From Arcobacter sp. (GTDB lineage: Bacteria > Acidobacteriota > Terriglobia > Bryobacterales > Bryobacteraceae): a stretch of 64,000 nt of DNA. Under the pieces are notes generated by a model. It saw only the letters and a list, made by a program, of their open reading frames with translations. It did not search any database and was not told the DNA's origin. The position numbers were made by a program, and so were the translations under genes. The stretch lies in the NCBI GenBank assembly GCA_020723085.1, contig DYJN01000008.1:1-64000 (forward strand), written 5' to 3'. Shown piece after piece: positions 16,651 to 26,169 of this stretch; position 1 is the stretch's first letter, and every line of letters starts with the position of its first letter.

Positions 16651-19167
16651 ATGCGTGTCCCTTTCCTCGCCCTGGCGTCCATCGCTCTCAGTGCCCAATC
16701 ACCGGAGCGTCCGGTACGGGCGGTCACCGATCCGGGCGTGGTCACCACGCGGCAGGCCATTACTCCGGCAGGCGTGCCCACGGTATTTCAGGGCAAGGTC
16801 CATGCCGTCTCGTTCGGCAGCACGCCCAGCCAAGTGTGGGTTCTGACCGCCACGCACCTGTATCAGCTGGATTGGCGCGAGAACCGCGTGCTCGCGTTGT
16901 TCGCCCACAAGGGGACGCCGGGACTGCAAGGGCTGAGTCATGGCGAGCGGCCGTGGTTTACGGCAGTGGGCGGGAAGAAGGCAGCTTCGCTGTTCACCGT
17001 GGAGGGCGGGGCGCTGAAGACCGCAGCGTCGGGCTTCGGCTCGCACATTACGGGATCGCCTGTGGTCGTTGGCAAGCGCGCTTTCGTGCCGCTGACGGCG
17101 GAGAACCGCCTGGCGGTCATCGACCTGGACACAGGCGCTGTGGCAGCAAAGGTGGAAACCGGCATCGCGCCGTTCGGCGTGGCGGTGAACCGCGCGGGCA
17201 CAGTGGCCTATGTGACGAACTGGGGCGGGCGCCGGGCGCTGCCTGGAGAACTGGTGGCGCGGACCGGACTTGCCAAGGACGCCGATGAAGTGGTCGTCGA
17301 TTCCCGCGGCGTCGCCGCCACCGGTACGATTACGCGCATCGATCTGCGCGGGATGCGTGTGACAGATACGCTGCCGGCGGAGCTGCACCCGACCGCCCTG
17401 GTCTGGGACGAAGCCGGCCGCCGGCTGTATGTGGCCAACAACAACCGCGACTCGGTGACCGTGCTCGAAACGCGCAACCACGCCGTCATCCGCCACGTGC
17501 GCCTGCAGCCGTTCCGGGAGGAGGTGACCGGAATCGCCCCCACGGCGCTGGCGCTGGATTCGGCGGCGGCGCGCCTGTATGTGGCTTGCGGGGGAATCAA
17601 TGCGGTTGCGGTCGTCGACACGCGCACGTTCTCCGTGCTCGGCTACATTCCGGCGGGGTGGTATCCCTCCTCGCTGGCGCTCTCGCCCGACGCACGGTAT
17701 CTGGCTGTGGGAGCGCTGCTCGGCGCCGGGTCAGGCTGGCGGGACGAGCCGCGGCGCCGCTTCGTGCATGCCTACCGCGGCATGGTGAGCGTGCTGCCTG
17801 TTCCCGGCGAAGCGGAGCTCGCCGCCTACACGCTGGCGGTTTCGGAGAACAACCGGCTGCCGCTGCGCTCGGCCGCCCCGCCGGCCAAACCTGCGCGCGC
17901 CGCCGCGCCGCGGGCCATCCCGCTTCGCCCGGGCGATCCGTCCCTCATCCAGCATGTCGTCTACATCGTGAAAGAGAACCGCACCTATGATCAGGTGCTC
18001 GGCGACATCCCGCGCGGCAACGGCGATCCATCGCTGGTGCTGTTCGGCAGGGACGTGACGCCGAACCATCACCGGCTGGCCGAAGAGTTCGTGCTGTTCG
18101 ACAATTTCTATGCCACGGGAGGCAACAGCGCCGACGGGCATCAATGGCTGACGCAGGCCAACGAAGTGGCCTACACGCTCTACCCCGGCTACCAGGGACG
18201 CAGCTATCCGTTCGACGGCACCGACCCGATCGCCATCGCCCAGGCTGGCGCGATCTGGGACCTGGCGGCGCGCGCGGGCAAGACGGTGCGGATCTACGGC
18301 GAGTATGCAGGGCGGTTGCCTGAGCCAGCCGCGGAGCGGATCGGATATCTGAAGCGTTGGCGTGACGGGGAGGACTTCGCCGCACGCTGGTTTGTGACTG
18401 CTCCGGCCGTCTCCGTGAACGCCTTCCTCGCCCGGAACTATCCGCCTTACACAAACGCGGTTCCCGACGTTGTGCGCGCGCAGATTTTCCTGAAGGACCT
18501 GAAACAGTGGGAAGCCGAGGGGCGCATGCCCCATCTCGTCATCCTGCAGCTTCCCTGCGACCACACTTACGGCGCCACGCCCGGCGCTTCCACTCCGCGC
18601 GCCATGGTGGCTGACAACGATCTCGCCTTGGGCAGGATCATCGAGGGGCTCTCCCACAGCCGCTTCTGGCCGCGCATGGCGATCTTCGTGGTCGAGGACG
18701 ACGCGCAGAATGGCGTCGATCACGTCGACGGGCACCGCACGGTGGCGCTCGTGGCAAGCCCTTACGCGAGGCGCGGCGCCGTGGATTCGACCTTCTACTC
18801 GCAGACGAGCCTGCTGAAGACCATCGAGCTGATCTTGGGACTGCCCCCGCTGTCGCTGTTCGATCTGATCGCCAACGATATGCGCGCCGCGTTCACCGAT
18901 GTCGCCGATCCGGCGCCCTTTCGGCACTTGCCCGCCACCTGGGATCTGTTTGAAGTGAACCCGGAGCTGAAAGCCCTGCGGGGCGAAGCGCGGCGGGCTG
19001 CCGCAGACTCCGCCCGCATGCGGTGGGACGTGCCCGACGCCGCACCCACGGACCGGCTGAACCGCATCCTGTGGCACTCTCTCAAGGGGTGGCGGGCGCC
19101 CTATCCCGGGGTCCGGCGGTCCGTGTTCGCGCCATACTCCCTGGATCTGGCGGACGACGAGCGCTGA
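16651..19167 (+). CDS. Exported YncE-type beta-propeller fused to AcpA-type phosphoesterase
   Basis: An 838-residue exported protein with a short signal peptide. Residues ~40-400 hold repeated propeller blades of the YVTN/YncE type ('VDLDTGAVAAKVETG', 'LYVANNNRDSVTVLE', 'LYVACGGINAVAVVD'). From ~430 an alkaline-phosphatase-superfamily domain of the phospholipase C/acid phosphatase (AcpA) kind begins with 'VVYIVKENRTYDQVLGD', the metal-binding Glu-Asn segment. It continues with 'DNFYATGGNSADGHQWL', 'VVEDDAQNGVDHVDGHRT' and 'SPYARRG'. It probably hydrolyses a phosphodiester or phosphomonoester in the periplasm. This fusion is, to my knowledge, seen repeatedly in Acidobacteriota. Substrate unknown. 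Confidence 0.8.
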   Translation: MRVPFLALASIALSAQSPERPVRAVTDPGVVTTRQAITPAGVPTVFQGKVHAVSFGSTPSQVWVLTATHLYQLDWRENRVLALFAHKGTPGLQGLSHGERPWFTAVGGKKAASLFTVEGGALKTAASGFGSHITGSPVVVGKRAFVPLTAENRLAVIDLDTGAVAAKVETGIAPFGVAVNRAGTVAYVTNWGGRRALPGELVARTGLAKDADEVVVDSRGVAATGTITRIDLRGMRVTDTLPAELHPTALVWDEAGRRLYVANNNRDSVTVLETRNHAVIRHVRLQPFREEVTGIAPTALALDSAAARLYVACGGINAVAVVDTRTFSVLGYIPAGWYPSSLALSPDARYLAVGALLGAGSGWRDEPRRRFVHAYRGMVSVLPVPGEAELAAYTLAVSENNRLPLRSAAPPAKPARAAAPRAIPLRPGDPSLIQHVVYIVKENRTYDQVLGDIPRGNGDPSLVLFGRDVTPNHHRLAEEFVLFDNFYATGGNSADGHQWLTQANEVAYTLYPGYQGRSYPFDGTDPIAIAQAGAIWDLAARAGKTVRIYGEYAGRLPEPAAERIGYLKRWRDGEDFAARWFVTAPAVSVNAFLARNYPPYTNAVPDVVRAQIFLKDLKQWEAEGRMPHLVILQLPCDHTYGATPGASTPRAMVADNDLALGRIIEGLSHSRFWPRMAIFVVEDDAQNGVDHVDGHRTVALVASPYARRGAVDSTFYSQTSLLKTIELILGLPPLSLFDLIANDMRAAFTDVADPAPFRHLPATWDLFEVNPELKALRGEARRAAADSARMRWDVPDAAPTDRLNRILWHSLKGWRAPYPGVRRSVFAPYSLDLADDER

Positions 19168-19203
19168 AACGCGCGCCGTGCCGGGATGGGGAACGGGCTC
19201 GGC

Positions 19204-19209
19204 TAAACT
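19204..19209 (+). promoter_or_regulatory. -10-like TAAACT before the lipoprotein gene
   Basis: TAAACT ends 15 nt before the ATG at 19225. No clear -35. Confidence 0.25.
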
Positions 19210-19224
19210 GAATGTGGGCGGTCG

Positions 19225-20379
19225 ATGCGCCGGTTCTTCTTGTCGCTCCTGGCTTCCGGGGTTCTCTGCGGGCTCACAGCCTGCCGGAGCGGTTCCGAGT
19301 TGCGCCCGCGCACGCGGGCAGTCTCGCCGGACGCCGACGATGCCGCGCGCTTCCTCGCAGGACTGCCAGGGCGCGGCACGAGTCCGTTCAAGCTCCAGGA
19401 ATCCGAGCCGGCTTGGCGCGAGCACAGCCGCCGTCTGGACTCGATGTTTGCCGACTTCCGCGACCGCCGCGAGCCGCAGATGCGCGAGTTCGCCCGCTCG
19501 GAACTCAGCCGCCGCGAAGACCTGTCCTGTCCGGTGTTCTATCCCTTCTCCGGCGCCGACGCGCTGACTCTGCTGACGTTTTTTCCAGGCCGGAAGACAT
19601 ACGTCATGGCGGCGCTCGAGCCGCCCGGGCGGGTTCCCGCGGCGGCGGAACTGCCCGCAGAGGCGCTGCCTCGCCTGCTGCCGCCGCTGGCTTCCACGCT
19701 GCAATCGGTGCTGCACAAGAGTTTTTTCGTGACCCGTGAGATGGACCGTCAGTTGCGCGGGCAGGCAGCCGACGGCGTCGCCCAGCCGCTGCTGATCCAG
19801 CTTGCCCGGCTTGGCTACACCATCACGGACTTCGAATACGTCAGCCTCGACGCCCGCGGCGAGCCGGTGAGGCGCTCCGAGGACGTGCGCCGCGCCCAAT
19901 CCGGCAAGAACCGCGGGCTGCGGCTGGAGACCCGCCGCGGGCGCCGCCAGTCCGCCACGCTCTATTACTTCTCCCTCAACCTGGACGATGCGCATTTGCG
20001 CGCGAACCCGGCATTCGGCCGCTTCCTTGCCTCGCTCGGCTCGCCGTGCACCCTGCTGAAAGCCACCTCCTACATGCCCCACGACCGGAACTTCCAGTTG
20101 ATCCGCTCGCTGATCCTGGCGCGCTCGGCGCTCATCCTCCAGGACGACACGGGCATCCCGTGGCGCATGCTGGCGTCGGGCAACTTCGAACTGCAGCTTT
20201 ACGGTGGCTACCGGAAGCCTTACGGAAAGGCGTTTGAAGGCCGGCTGCAGCGCGACCTGCGCGCCGCTTACGAGGATCCGCGGCAGCGCGTCAAGCCTCT
20301 GAAGTTCCGGATCGGATATGGGGCTGGGCGCGTGGCTTCCAACCTGCAGCTCGCCCGCCGGAGGAGCGCCCGCTCCTGA
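19225..20379 (+). CDS. Lipoprotein of unknown function
   Basis: A 384-residue predicted lipoprotein. The signal sequence 'RRFFLSLLASGVLCGLTAC' ends in a lipobox with Cys20. No known catalytic motif stands out. Features seen: 'FYPFSGADALTLLTFFPG' (a short segment found in some putative periplasmic proteins of unknown function), 'LYYFSLNLDD', 'KATSYMPHDRNFQLIRSLIL', and 'LYGGYRKPYGKAFEGRLQRDL' in part. The last two suggest a conserved globular C-terminal domain. The gene is convergent with the DUF4097 gene and their stops are one base apart. Confidence 0.6.
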   Translation: MRRFFLSLLASGVLCGLTACRSGSELRPRTRAVSPDADDAARFLAGLPGRGTSPFKLQESEPAWREHSRRLDSMFADFRDRREPQMREFARSELSRREDLSCPVFYPFSGADALTLLTFFPGRKTYVMAALEPPGRVPAAAELPAEALPRLLPPLASTLQSVLHKSFFVTREMDRQLRGQAADGVAQPLLIQLARLGYTITDFEYVSLDARGEPVRRSEDVRRAQSGKNRGLRLETRRGRRQSATLYYFSLNLDDAHLRANPAFGRFLASLGSPCTLLKATSYMPHDRNFQLIRSLILARSALILQDDTGIPWRMLASGNFELQLYGGYRKPYGKAFEGRLQRDLRAAYEDPRQRVKPLKFRIGYGAGRVASNLQLARRRSARS

Positions 20380-20380
20380 T

Positions 20381-21313
20381 TCAGCGCCGCACGATGCGGA
20401 TGGAGCCGTTCGACGAAGTCAGCTCGATCCTTTCGCCTCCCGCGCCGAGCCTCCCCTCCAGGCGGTTCTTGCGGAAGTCCCGCGCCGCCACTTCGTAATC
20501 GCTCGAGACGCGCCCGTTACTGGTGGAAGCGCGCACGTCTGCGTTCACTCCCTCGGGCAAGGCGAGCGTGATGGAGGCGTTGGAGGTCGTAATGCGCAGC
20601 GGATTCCGCGACCAGCGGTCCAGTTTCACGCTGATGGAGCCGTTCGAGCTGCGGAACACCTGCCCAGCGCCCTCTTGCGGCTCCGCGATTTCGGCGTCGA
20701 TCGGGCCGTTCGAGGTCTCCACGTCGGCGCTGCCGCGCAGCCCGCTCAGGCGGATGCGGCCGTTCGAGGTGCGCGCCGTCATCGCGCCGCTGACTTTGTC
20801 GAGTTCCACGGCGCCGTTGGACGTGCGCGCCGCCCATTCGCCTTTCACGTCCCATGCCTGTACCTTGCCGTTGGATGTCGTGACCTTGCCGCTGCCTTCC
20901 AGCGCCTCGAGCGTGACGGATCCGTTGGATGTCCGCGCTTCTTCCAGAATGATCTTGCGCGGCACGCGCGCCGTGATGCTGGCGCCGCAGTTGCAGTTGC
21001 TTTGGGGCCGCCGCACGCGGACGCGCAGTGAATTGCCGTCGGCCGCCACGTCGATGTCCATCTGGTCCAACACTTCCTGCCGGGAGGCGTACTTCACGAT
21101 CTCGAGGGAGACCTCCTCGCGGTCCCATCCGCGGATCTCGATCGGCCCGTTGAACGTCTCCAGCATCACCCGGCCGCCGCTCGAGAGCTTCTCGGTGGTC
21201 GAGTACGGCTCCTTGAAGCGCTGCATCGCGCCCCACTCGGAAGGATCCACCCAGTCGCAACCGGCAAGAACCAGGAGCCCGGCCACGGAGGCAAACAAGA
21301 GACTCTTGCGCAT
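20381..21313 (-). CDS. DUF4097-type lipoprotein with repeated TSNG turns
   Basis: A 310-residue predicted lipoprotein; the signal peptide ends 'LLVLAGC' with Cys19. From about residue 120 a short beta-repeat with a (T/S)SN(G/A) turn recurs about nine times (RTSNGS, TTSNGK, RTSNGA, RTSNGR, ETSNGP, RSSNGS, TTSNAS, STSNGR, TSSNGS), plus an early 'TFNGPI'. Spacing is 15-30 residues, as in the parallel beta-helix DUF4097 (putative adhesin) family. 'NCNCGASI' adds two cysteines. The longer frame upstream to 21652 overlaps the pyruvate carboxylase gene and lacks a signal peptide, so the ATG at 21313 was chosen; GAGGA precedes it. Likely periplasmic or surface-associated. Confidence 0.78.
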   Translation of the reverse strand: MRKSLLFASVAGLLVLAGCDWVDPSEWGAMQRFKEPYSTTEKLSSGGRVMLETFNGPIEIRGWDREEVSLEIVKYASRQEVLDQMDIDVAADGNSLRVRVRRPQSNCNCGASITARVPRKIILEEARTSNGSVTLEALEGSGKVTTSNGKVQAWDVKGEWAARTSNGAVELDKVSGAMTARTSNGRIRLSGLRGSADVETSNGPIDAEIAEPQEGAGQVFRSSNGSISVKLDRWSRNPLRITTSNASITLALPEGVNADVRASTSNGRVSSDYEVAARDFRKNRLEGRLGAGGERIELTSSNGSIRIVRR

Positions 21314-21369
21314 CAGGAAGTCCTCACGATGCCTATTACGGATCGGATTGGCCGAAAGTTCCCCCATGC

Positions 21370-21375
21370 TAGCCT
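21370..21375 (+). promoter_or_regulatory. -10-like TAGCCT before pyruvate carboxylase
   Basis: TAGCCT ends 7 nt before the ATG at 21383; no ribosome binding site is seen. Confidence 0.28.
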
Positions 21376-21382
21376 GATTTTC

Positions 21383-24300
21383 ATGAAGAAGCTGATGGCC
21401 CTCAACCGGGGCGAGATCGCGATCCGGATTTTCCGCGCCGCCAACGAGCTGGGCCTGCAGACCGTGGCCATTTACAGCCAGGAGGACCGGCTCAGCCTCC
21501 ACCGTTTCAAGGCCGATGAGGCCTATCTGGTAGGCCAGGGCCTGGGCCCCGTGCAGGCCTATCTGGACATCGCCGGCATCGTCGGGCTGGCGAAGGAGAA
21601 GGGCGTGGATGCCATCCACCCCGGCTACGGCTTTCTGAGCGAGAACCCGCAACTGGCGCGCGCCTCAGCCGAAGCGGGCATCACCTTTGTGGGGCCCGGC
21701 GCCGAACTGCTGGAGCGGCTCGGAGACAAGACCGCCGCCCGCCGGCTGGCGCGCAAAGCCGGCGTGCCCACGCTGCCCGGCGCCGACCGCCCGGTGCGCA
21801 GCGCCGAGCAGGCGCGCCGCGCGGCGGAGGCTGCCGGATACCCGCTCATCCTCAAAGCGGCCTACGGCGGCGGCGGGCGGGGCATGAGAATCGTCCACCG
21901 CGCCGATGACCTCGAGGCGCGCTTCCAGGAAGCCAGCCACGAAGCCCACGCCGCCTTCGGCAACGGCGCCCTGCTGGTCGAACGGTACATCCGCCACGCG
22001 AAGCACATCGAAGTCCAGGTCCTCGGCGACATGCACGGAAGCCTGGTTCATCTCTGGGAGCGCGACTGCTCCGTGCAGCGCCGCCACCAGAAGATCGTCG
22101 AGATCGCGCCCGCCTTCAGCCTCGATCCCGGCATCCGCCGCGAGCTGTGCGATGCCGCCGTGCGCTTGTGCCGCCATGCGGGCTACTATTCGGCGGGGAC
22201 CGTCGAATTTCTGGTGGATGCCGATTCCGGCGAGTGGTTCTTCATCGAGGTCAACCCGCGCATTCAGGTCGAGCACACCGTCACAGAAGTGGTCACCGGC
22301 ATCGACATCGTGCGCGCGCAGATCCAGGTGGCGCAGGGGCTCTCTCTCCACAGCCCGGAAATGGCCATCCCCCCGCAGGAGGAGATCCGCGTCTTCGGCG
22401 CCGCCCTCCAGTGCCGCATCACGACCGAGGACCCCGCGAAGAATTTTCTTCCGGACTACGGCCGCATCACGACCTACCGCTCCCCCGCGGGCTTCGGCAT
22501 CCGCCTGGATGGCGCATCCGCCTACGGCGGGGCGGTGATCACCCCGTACTACGACTCGCTGCTCGTGAAAATCACCGCCTGGGGCAACGATTTGCTCGCG
22601 GCCTGCCAGCGCATGGACCGCTGCCTGAGGGAATTCCGCATCCGGGGCGTCAAAACCAACATTCCTTTCCTGGAAAATGTGGTCAATCATCCGGTCTTCC
22701 AGGCGGGAAAATCGACCACCACTTTTTTGGAAAATACGCCGGAATTGTTCCGCTTCCGGCCGCGCCAGGACCGCGCCACGCGGCTGCTTTCCTATCTGGC
22801 GGAGGTGGCCGTCAACGGCAACCCGGAGATGGCGCGCCGCCGCCCGCCGGAGACCGTGCGGAAGCCGCCGGTTCCCGCCCACAACCCCGCCGCGCCGCCG
22901 CCGGGCACGCGGCAGAAGCTGCTCGAGCTCGGCGCCGCAGGCTTCGCCGATTGGGTCCTGAAGCAGAGGCGGCTCCTGCTCACCGATACGACGATGCGCG
23001 ACGCCCATCAGTCGCTGATGGCCACGCGGATGCGCAGCTACGACATGCTTGCCATCGCGAACTTCTACGCGCACTCGCTCGCCGGGCTGTTCTCGCTCGA
23101 AATGTGGGGCGGCGCCACCTTCGACGTGTCGATGCGCTTCCTGCTGGAAGACCCGTGGGTGCGGCTGCAGAAGCTGCGCCGCGAGATCCCGAACATCTGC
23201 TTCCAGATGCTGCTGCGGGCGTCCAACGCCGTCGGCTACACGGCCTATCCGGACAACGCCGTGCGGCGCTTCGTCGAGGCTGCGGCGCAGGAGGGCATCG
23301 ACATCTTCCGCATCTTCGATTCCCTCAACTGGCTCCCGAACATGAAGGTCGCCATGGAAGCGGTCCGCCGCACCAGCGCCGTCTGCGAGGCGGCCATCTG
23401 CTACACCGGCGACATTGTCGACCCGAAGCGCGACAAGTACCCGCTCGCTTACTACGTGCGCTTGGCCAAGGAGCTCGAAAAGATGGGCGCGCATATGCTC
23501 GCCATCAAGGACATGGCGGGTCTGGTCAAGCCGTATGCCGCCTACAAACTTGTCAAGGCGCTGAAAGAGGAGGTCGGGCTTCCCATCCATTTCCACACGC
23601 ACGATACCTCCGGCCTCAACGCCGCCTCCATTTTGAAGGCCGCCGAAGCCGGCGTTGACGCCGCCGACGCCGCCATCTCCTCCATGAGCGGCTCCACCTC
23701 GCAGCCGAACCTCAACTCGCTCGTGGCTGCCCTCGAGCACGACCCGCGCCGCGCCACGGGCCTCGATTTCGACGCCCTGGACCGCTGCTCCGACTATTGG
23801 GAACAAGTGCGCCTGAACTACGCGCCCTTCGACACCGCGCCCCGCTCCGGCACGGCCGGCGTCTACCTGCACGAGATGCCCGGCGGCCAGTACACCAACC
23901 TGCGCGAGCAGGCCGAAAGCCTCGGCCTCGGTCACCGCTGGCCCGAGATCGCGCGCATGTACGCCGACGTGAACCACGCGTTCGGGGACATCGTCAAGGT
24001 CACGCCTTCCTCGAAGGTGGTCGGCGACATGGCGCTATTCCTGATTCAACACGGCATGACCGTGCAGGAATTCGAGAATCTCGGCCCCGACCACGCGTTG
24101 AACATCCCGAATTCCGTCGTGGAAATGTTCGAGGGCGCGCTCGGCGAGCCTGAGGGCGGCTGGCCTGCGAAGATCGCCTCGGTGGTCCTCAAGGGCGGCA
24201 AGCCGCGCCGTGGCCGCCCCGGCGCCCGTCTGGCTCCGGTCGACTGGAGCGAGACGCGTGCGGCGATCGAGAAGAAAACGGGCCGCAAACCGGCGGAGAC

Positions 24301-24832
24301 CGACGTGCTCAGCTACGTCATGTATCCGGACGTTTACCTGAAGTTCGACAAGGCTCGCACCGCTTACGGCGATCTCACCGTGCTTCCCTCGCCCGCTTTC
24401 TTTTATGGGCTGAAGCCGGGCGAGGAGATCACCGTCGAGATCGAGCCAGGCAAGGCGCTCATCATCAAGCACACCGCAACAGGAGACCCTCACCCCGACG
24501 GCACGCGCACGGTGTTCTTCGAACTCAACGGGCAACCGCGCGAGATCACCGTCCGCGACCGCCATATCAAGGCGGAAACCCGGGCTCAGCCCAAGGCCGA
24601 CCCGGCCAAGGAGGGCCACGTCGGCGCGCCGATTCCCGGCGCGGTGGCTTCCATGGCCGTCGAACTGAACCAGACGGTGAAAAAGGGCGACAAGCTGCTC
24701 GTGCTGGAAGCGATGAAGATGCAGACCACCGTCTACGCCCCCATCGCCGGCAAAGTGGCCGAGCGCCACGTCAGCGTCGGCCAGACCGTCGAGCCGAAAG
24801 ACCTCCTGCTGGTCATCACTCCGGTATCCTGA
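21383..24832 (+). CDS. pyc: Pyruvate carboxylase
   Basis: A 1149-residue single-chain biotin enzyme that carboxylates pyruvate to oxaloacetate (anaplerosis). Domains in order: biotin carboxylase (~1-460; 'LNRGEIAIRIFRA', 'HPGYGFLSEN', 'KAAYGGGGRGMR', 'EVNPRIQVEHTVTE'); HMGL-like carboxyltransferase (~530-800; 'DTTMRDAHQSLMATRMR', metal 'HFHTHDTSG'); conserved PC domain ('PGGQYTNLREQAE'); biotinyl domain with Lys1112 in 'EAMKMQT'. Length and order match alpha4-type bacterial Pyc rather than two-subunit forms. The ATG at 21383 starts exactly at the conserved N-terminus. The oxidoreductase gene starts 8 nt downstream. Confidence 0.96.
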   Translation: MKKLMALNRGEIAIRIFRAANELGLQTVAIYSQEDRLSLHRFKADEAYLVGQGLGPVQAYLDIAGIVGLAKEKGVDAIHPGYGFLSENPQLARASAEAGITFVGPGAELLERLGDKTAARRLARKAGVPTLPGADRPVRSAEQARRAAEAAGYPLILKAAYGGGGRGMRIVHRADDLEARFQEASHEAHAAFGNGALLVERYIRHAKHIEVQVLGDMHGSLVHLWERDCSVQRRHQKIVEIAPAFSLDPGIRRELCDAAVRLCRHAGYYSAGTVEFLVDADSGEWFFIEVNPRIQVEHTVTEVVTGIDIVRAQIQVAQGLSLHSPEMAIPPQEEIRVFGAALQCRITTEDPAKNFLPDYGRITTYRSPAGFGIRLDGASAYGGAVITPYYDSLLVKITAWGNDLLAACQRMDRCLREFRIRGVKTNIPFLENVVNHPVFQAGKSTTTFLENTPELFRFRPRQDRATRLLSYLAEVAVNGNPEMARRRPPETVRKPPVPAHNPAAPPPGTRQKLLELGAAGFADWVLKQRRLLLTDTTMRDAHQSLMATRMRSYDMLAIANFYAHSLAGLFSLEMWGGATFDVSMRFLLEDPWVRLQKLRREIPNICFQMLLRASNAVGYTAYPDNAVRRFVEAAAQEGIDIFRIFDSLNWLPNMKVAMEAVRRTSAVCEAAICYTGDIVDPKRDKYPLAYYVRLAKELEKMGAHMLAIKDMAGLVKPYAAYKLVKALKEEVGLPIHFHTHDTSGLNAASILKAAEAGVDAADAAISSMSGSTSQPNLNSLVAALEHDPRRATGLDFDALDRCSDYWEQVRLNYAPFDTAPRSGTAGVYLHEMPGGQYTNLREQAESLGLGHRWPEIARMYADVNHAFGDIVKVTPSSKVVGDMALFLIQHGMTVQEFENLGPDHALNIPNSVVEMFEGALGEPEGGWPAKIASVVLKGGKPRRGRPGARLAPVDWSETRAAIEKKTGRKPAETDVLSYVMYPDVYLKFDKARTAYGDLTVLPSPAFFYGLKPGEEITVEIEPGKALIIKHTATGDPHPDGTRTVFFELNGQPREITVRDRHIKAETRAQPKADPAKEGHVGAPIPGAVASMAVELNQTVKKGDKLLVLEAMKMQTTVYAPIAGKVAERHVSVGQTVEPKDLLLVITPVS
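24825..24830 (+). promoter_or_regulatory. -10-like TATCCT overlapping the pyc end
   Basis: TATCCT ends 10 nt before the ATG at 24841 and overlaps the last pyc codons. It may allow the oxidoreductase gene separate transcription; chance is also possible because the site is inside coding sequence. Confidence 0.22.
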
Positions 24833-24840
24833 TAGGCGCC

Positions 24841-26109
24841 ATGCGCGCCACAAGACGCTTCTTCCTCGGTGCGGCAGCCGCCGGGTTGGCCGCCCGCGCA
24901 CAGACCGCCCCCAGCGACCGCATCCGCGTCGGCTTCATCGGCTGCGGCGGCATGGGCACGGGACGCATCCGCCACTTCCTCGATCATCCTGACGTGGACG
25001 CCGCCGCCGTCTGCGACGTAGACCGCACGCATCTGGACCGCGCCGCGGCGCTCGTCGAATCGCTGCGCGGCCGCAAGCCGGAGGCGTACAGCGACTTCCG
25101 CCGCGTGCTCGACCGGAAGGACGTCGACGCCGTGATGATCGCCACGCCAGACCACTGGCACGCCCTGCCGGCCATCCTCGCCTGCCAGGCGGGCAAGGAC
25201 GTCTTCGTCGAAAAGCCTTTCTCCTATTCGATCGGCGAGGGACGGCGCATGGTGGAGGCCGCGCGCCGCCACGGCCGCGTCACGCAGATGGGCAACCACA
25301 TCCACAACGACCTGCCCAACTACCGGCGCGTCGTCGAACTGGTGCGCTCCGGGCGGCTGGGCAGGATCGTCCGCGTCCACTGCGGCCTGCGCTCGAACGA
25401 GAAGTCCATCGGCTCGCCGCCCGACGGCCCTCCGCCGCCGGAGCTGGACTACGATTTCTGGCTCGGTCCGGCGCCGAAGCGGCCATACAATCCGAACCGC
25501 TGCCATCTTCGGTTCCGGTATTTCTGGGACTACTCGGGCGGAGTGTTTGCGGATTTCTGGTGCCATTACGCCGACGTGGCCTACTGGGCCCTCGACCTGC
25601 GCGCGCCCCGCGCCGTGAGCGCCGCTGGAGGCCGCTGGCTCGCGCAAGACAACGCGGAGACGCCCGACGTCTTCGAGGCGGCGCTCGAGTACCCGGGCCC
25701 CGTGCTGCTGACCTGGACGCTGCACCCGCAAGGCCGGCCGGGGTTCGAACACATGGGCAGTTGCGTGATCTTCGAGGGGACGGAGGCCACGCTCGTGACC
25801 AATTACTCGAAGCACGAGGTGTGGGTGAAGGGCAGGCCGGCGCCCGATTTCCCGCGCCCCGAGCCGTCGATCCCCGATTCGCCCGGCCACATCCGCGAGT
25901 TTCTCGACGCCATCCGTTCGCGGAACACGCAGACGACCTGCAACTTCGAATATGCTCACCGGCTGAACAAGGGCGCTCTGCTCGCCAATCTCGCCTTTCG
26001 CACGGGCGCGCGGCTGGAGTGGGATGACGCCCGCGAACGGGTGGCCAATCACAGGGATGCCAACCGATCGATCACGCGCCGTTACCGCAAGCCGTGGAAG
26101 CTCGGCTGA
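24841..26109 (+). CDS. Gfo/Idh/MocA-family oxidoreductase with Tat-like signal
   Basis: A 422-residue NAD(P)-dependent oxidoreductase. The N-terminus 'RATRRFFLGAAAAGLAARA' has the twin-arginine and hydrophobic core of a Tat signal. The nucleotide-binding loop is 'VGFIGCGGMGTG', followed by 'MIATPDHWHALPA' and 'EKPFSYSIGEG', the conserved EKP of the family. 'FGSWDYSGG'-like 'YFWDYSGGVFADFWCHYAD' (in part) places it with the large Acidobacteria/Planctomycetes group acting on modified sugars. Closest in plan to the gene at 59453-60724. Substrate unknown; exported in folded form with its cofactor. Confidence 0.8.
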   Translation: MRATRRFFLGAAAAGLAARAQTAPSDRIRVGFIGCGGMGTGRIRHFLDHPDVDAAAVCDVDRTHLDRAAALVESLRGRKPEAYSDFRRVLDRKDVDAVMIATPDHWHALPAILACQAGKDVFVEKPFSYSIGEGRRMVEAARRHGRVTQMGNHIHNDLPNYRRVVELVRSGRLGRIVRVHCGLRSNEKSIGSPPDGPPPPELDYDFWLGPAPKRPYNPNRCHLRFRYFWDYSGGVFADFWCHYADVAYWALDLRAPRAVSAAGGRWLAQDNAETPDVFEAALEYPGPVLLTWTLHPQGRPGFEHMGSCVIFEGTEATLVTNYSKHEVWVKGRPAPDFPRPEPSIPDSPGHIREFLDAIRSRNTQTTCNFEYAHRLNKGALLANLAFRTGARLEWDDARERVANHRDANRSITRRYRKPWKLG

Positions 26110-26169
26110 GTGCGTCTTCTCTCAAAATTCGCTGACGACGTCCGATATGCCCTGCGAGGTCATAAGAAC

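Noticed and set aside
17731-20082. 783-codon frame antisense to the phosphoesterase and lipoprotein genes
   Set aside because: No motif; low-complexity; opposite strand genes have export signals and domains.
21665-23977. 770-codon open frame antisense to pyruvate carboxylase
   Set aside because: Random long frame caused by high GC; Arg/His/Ala/Gly-rich with no family motif, while the plus-strand frame is clearly pyc.
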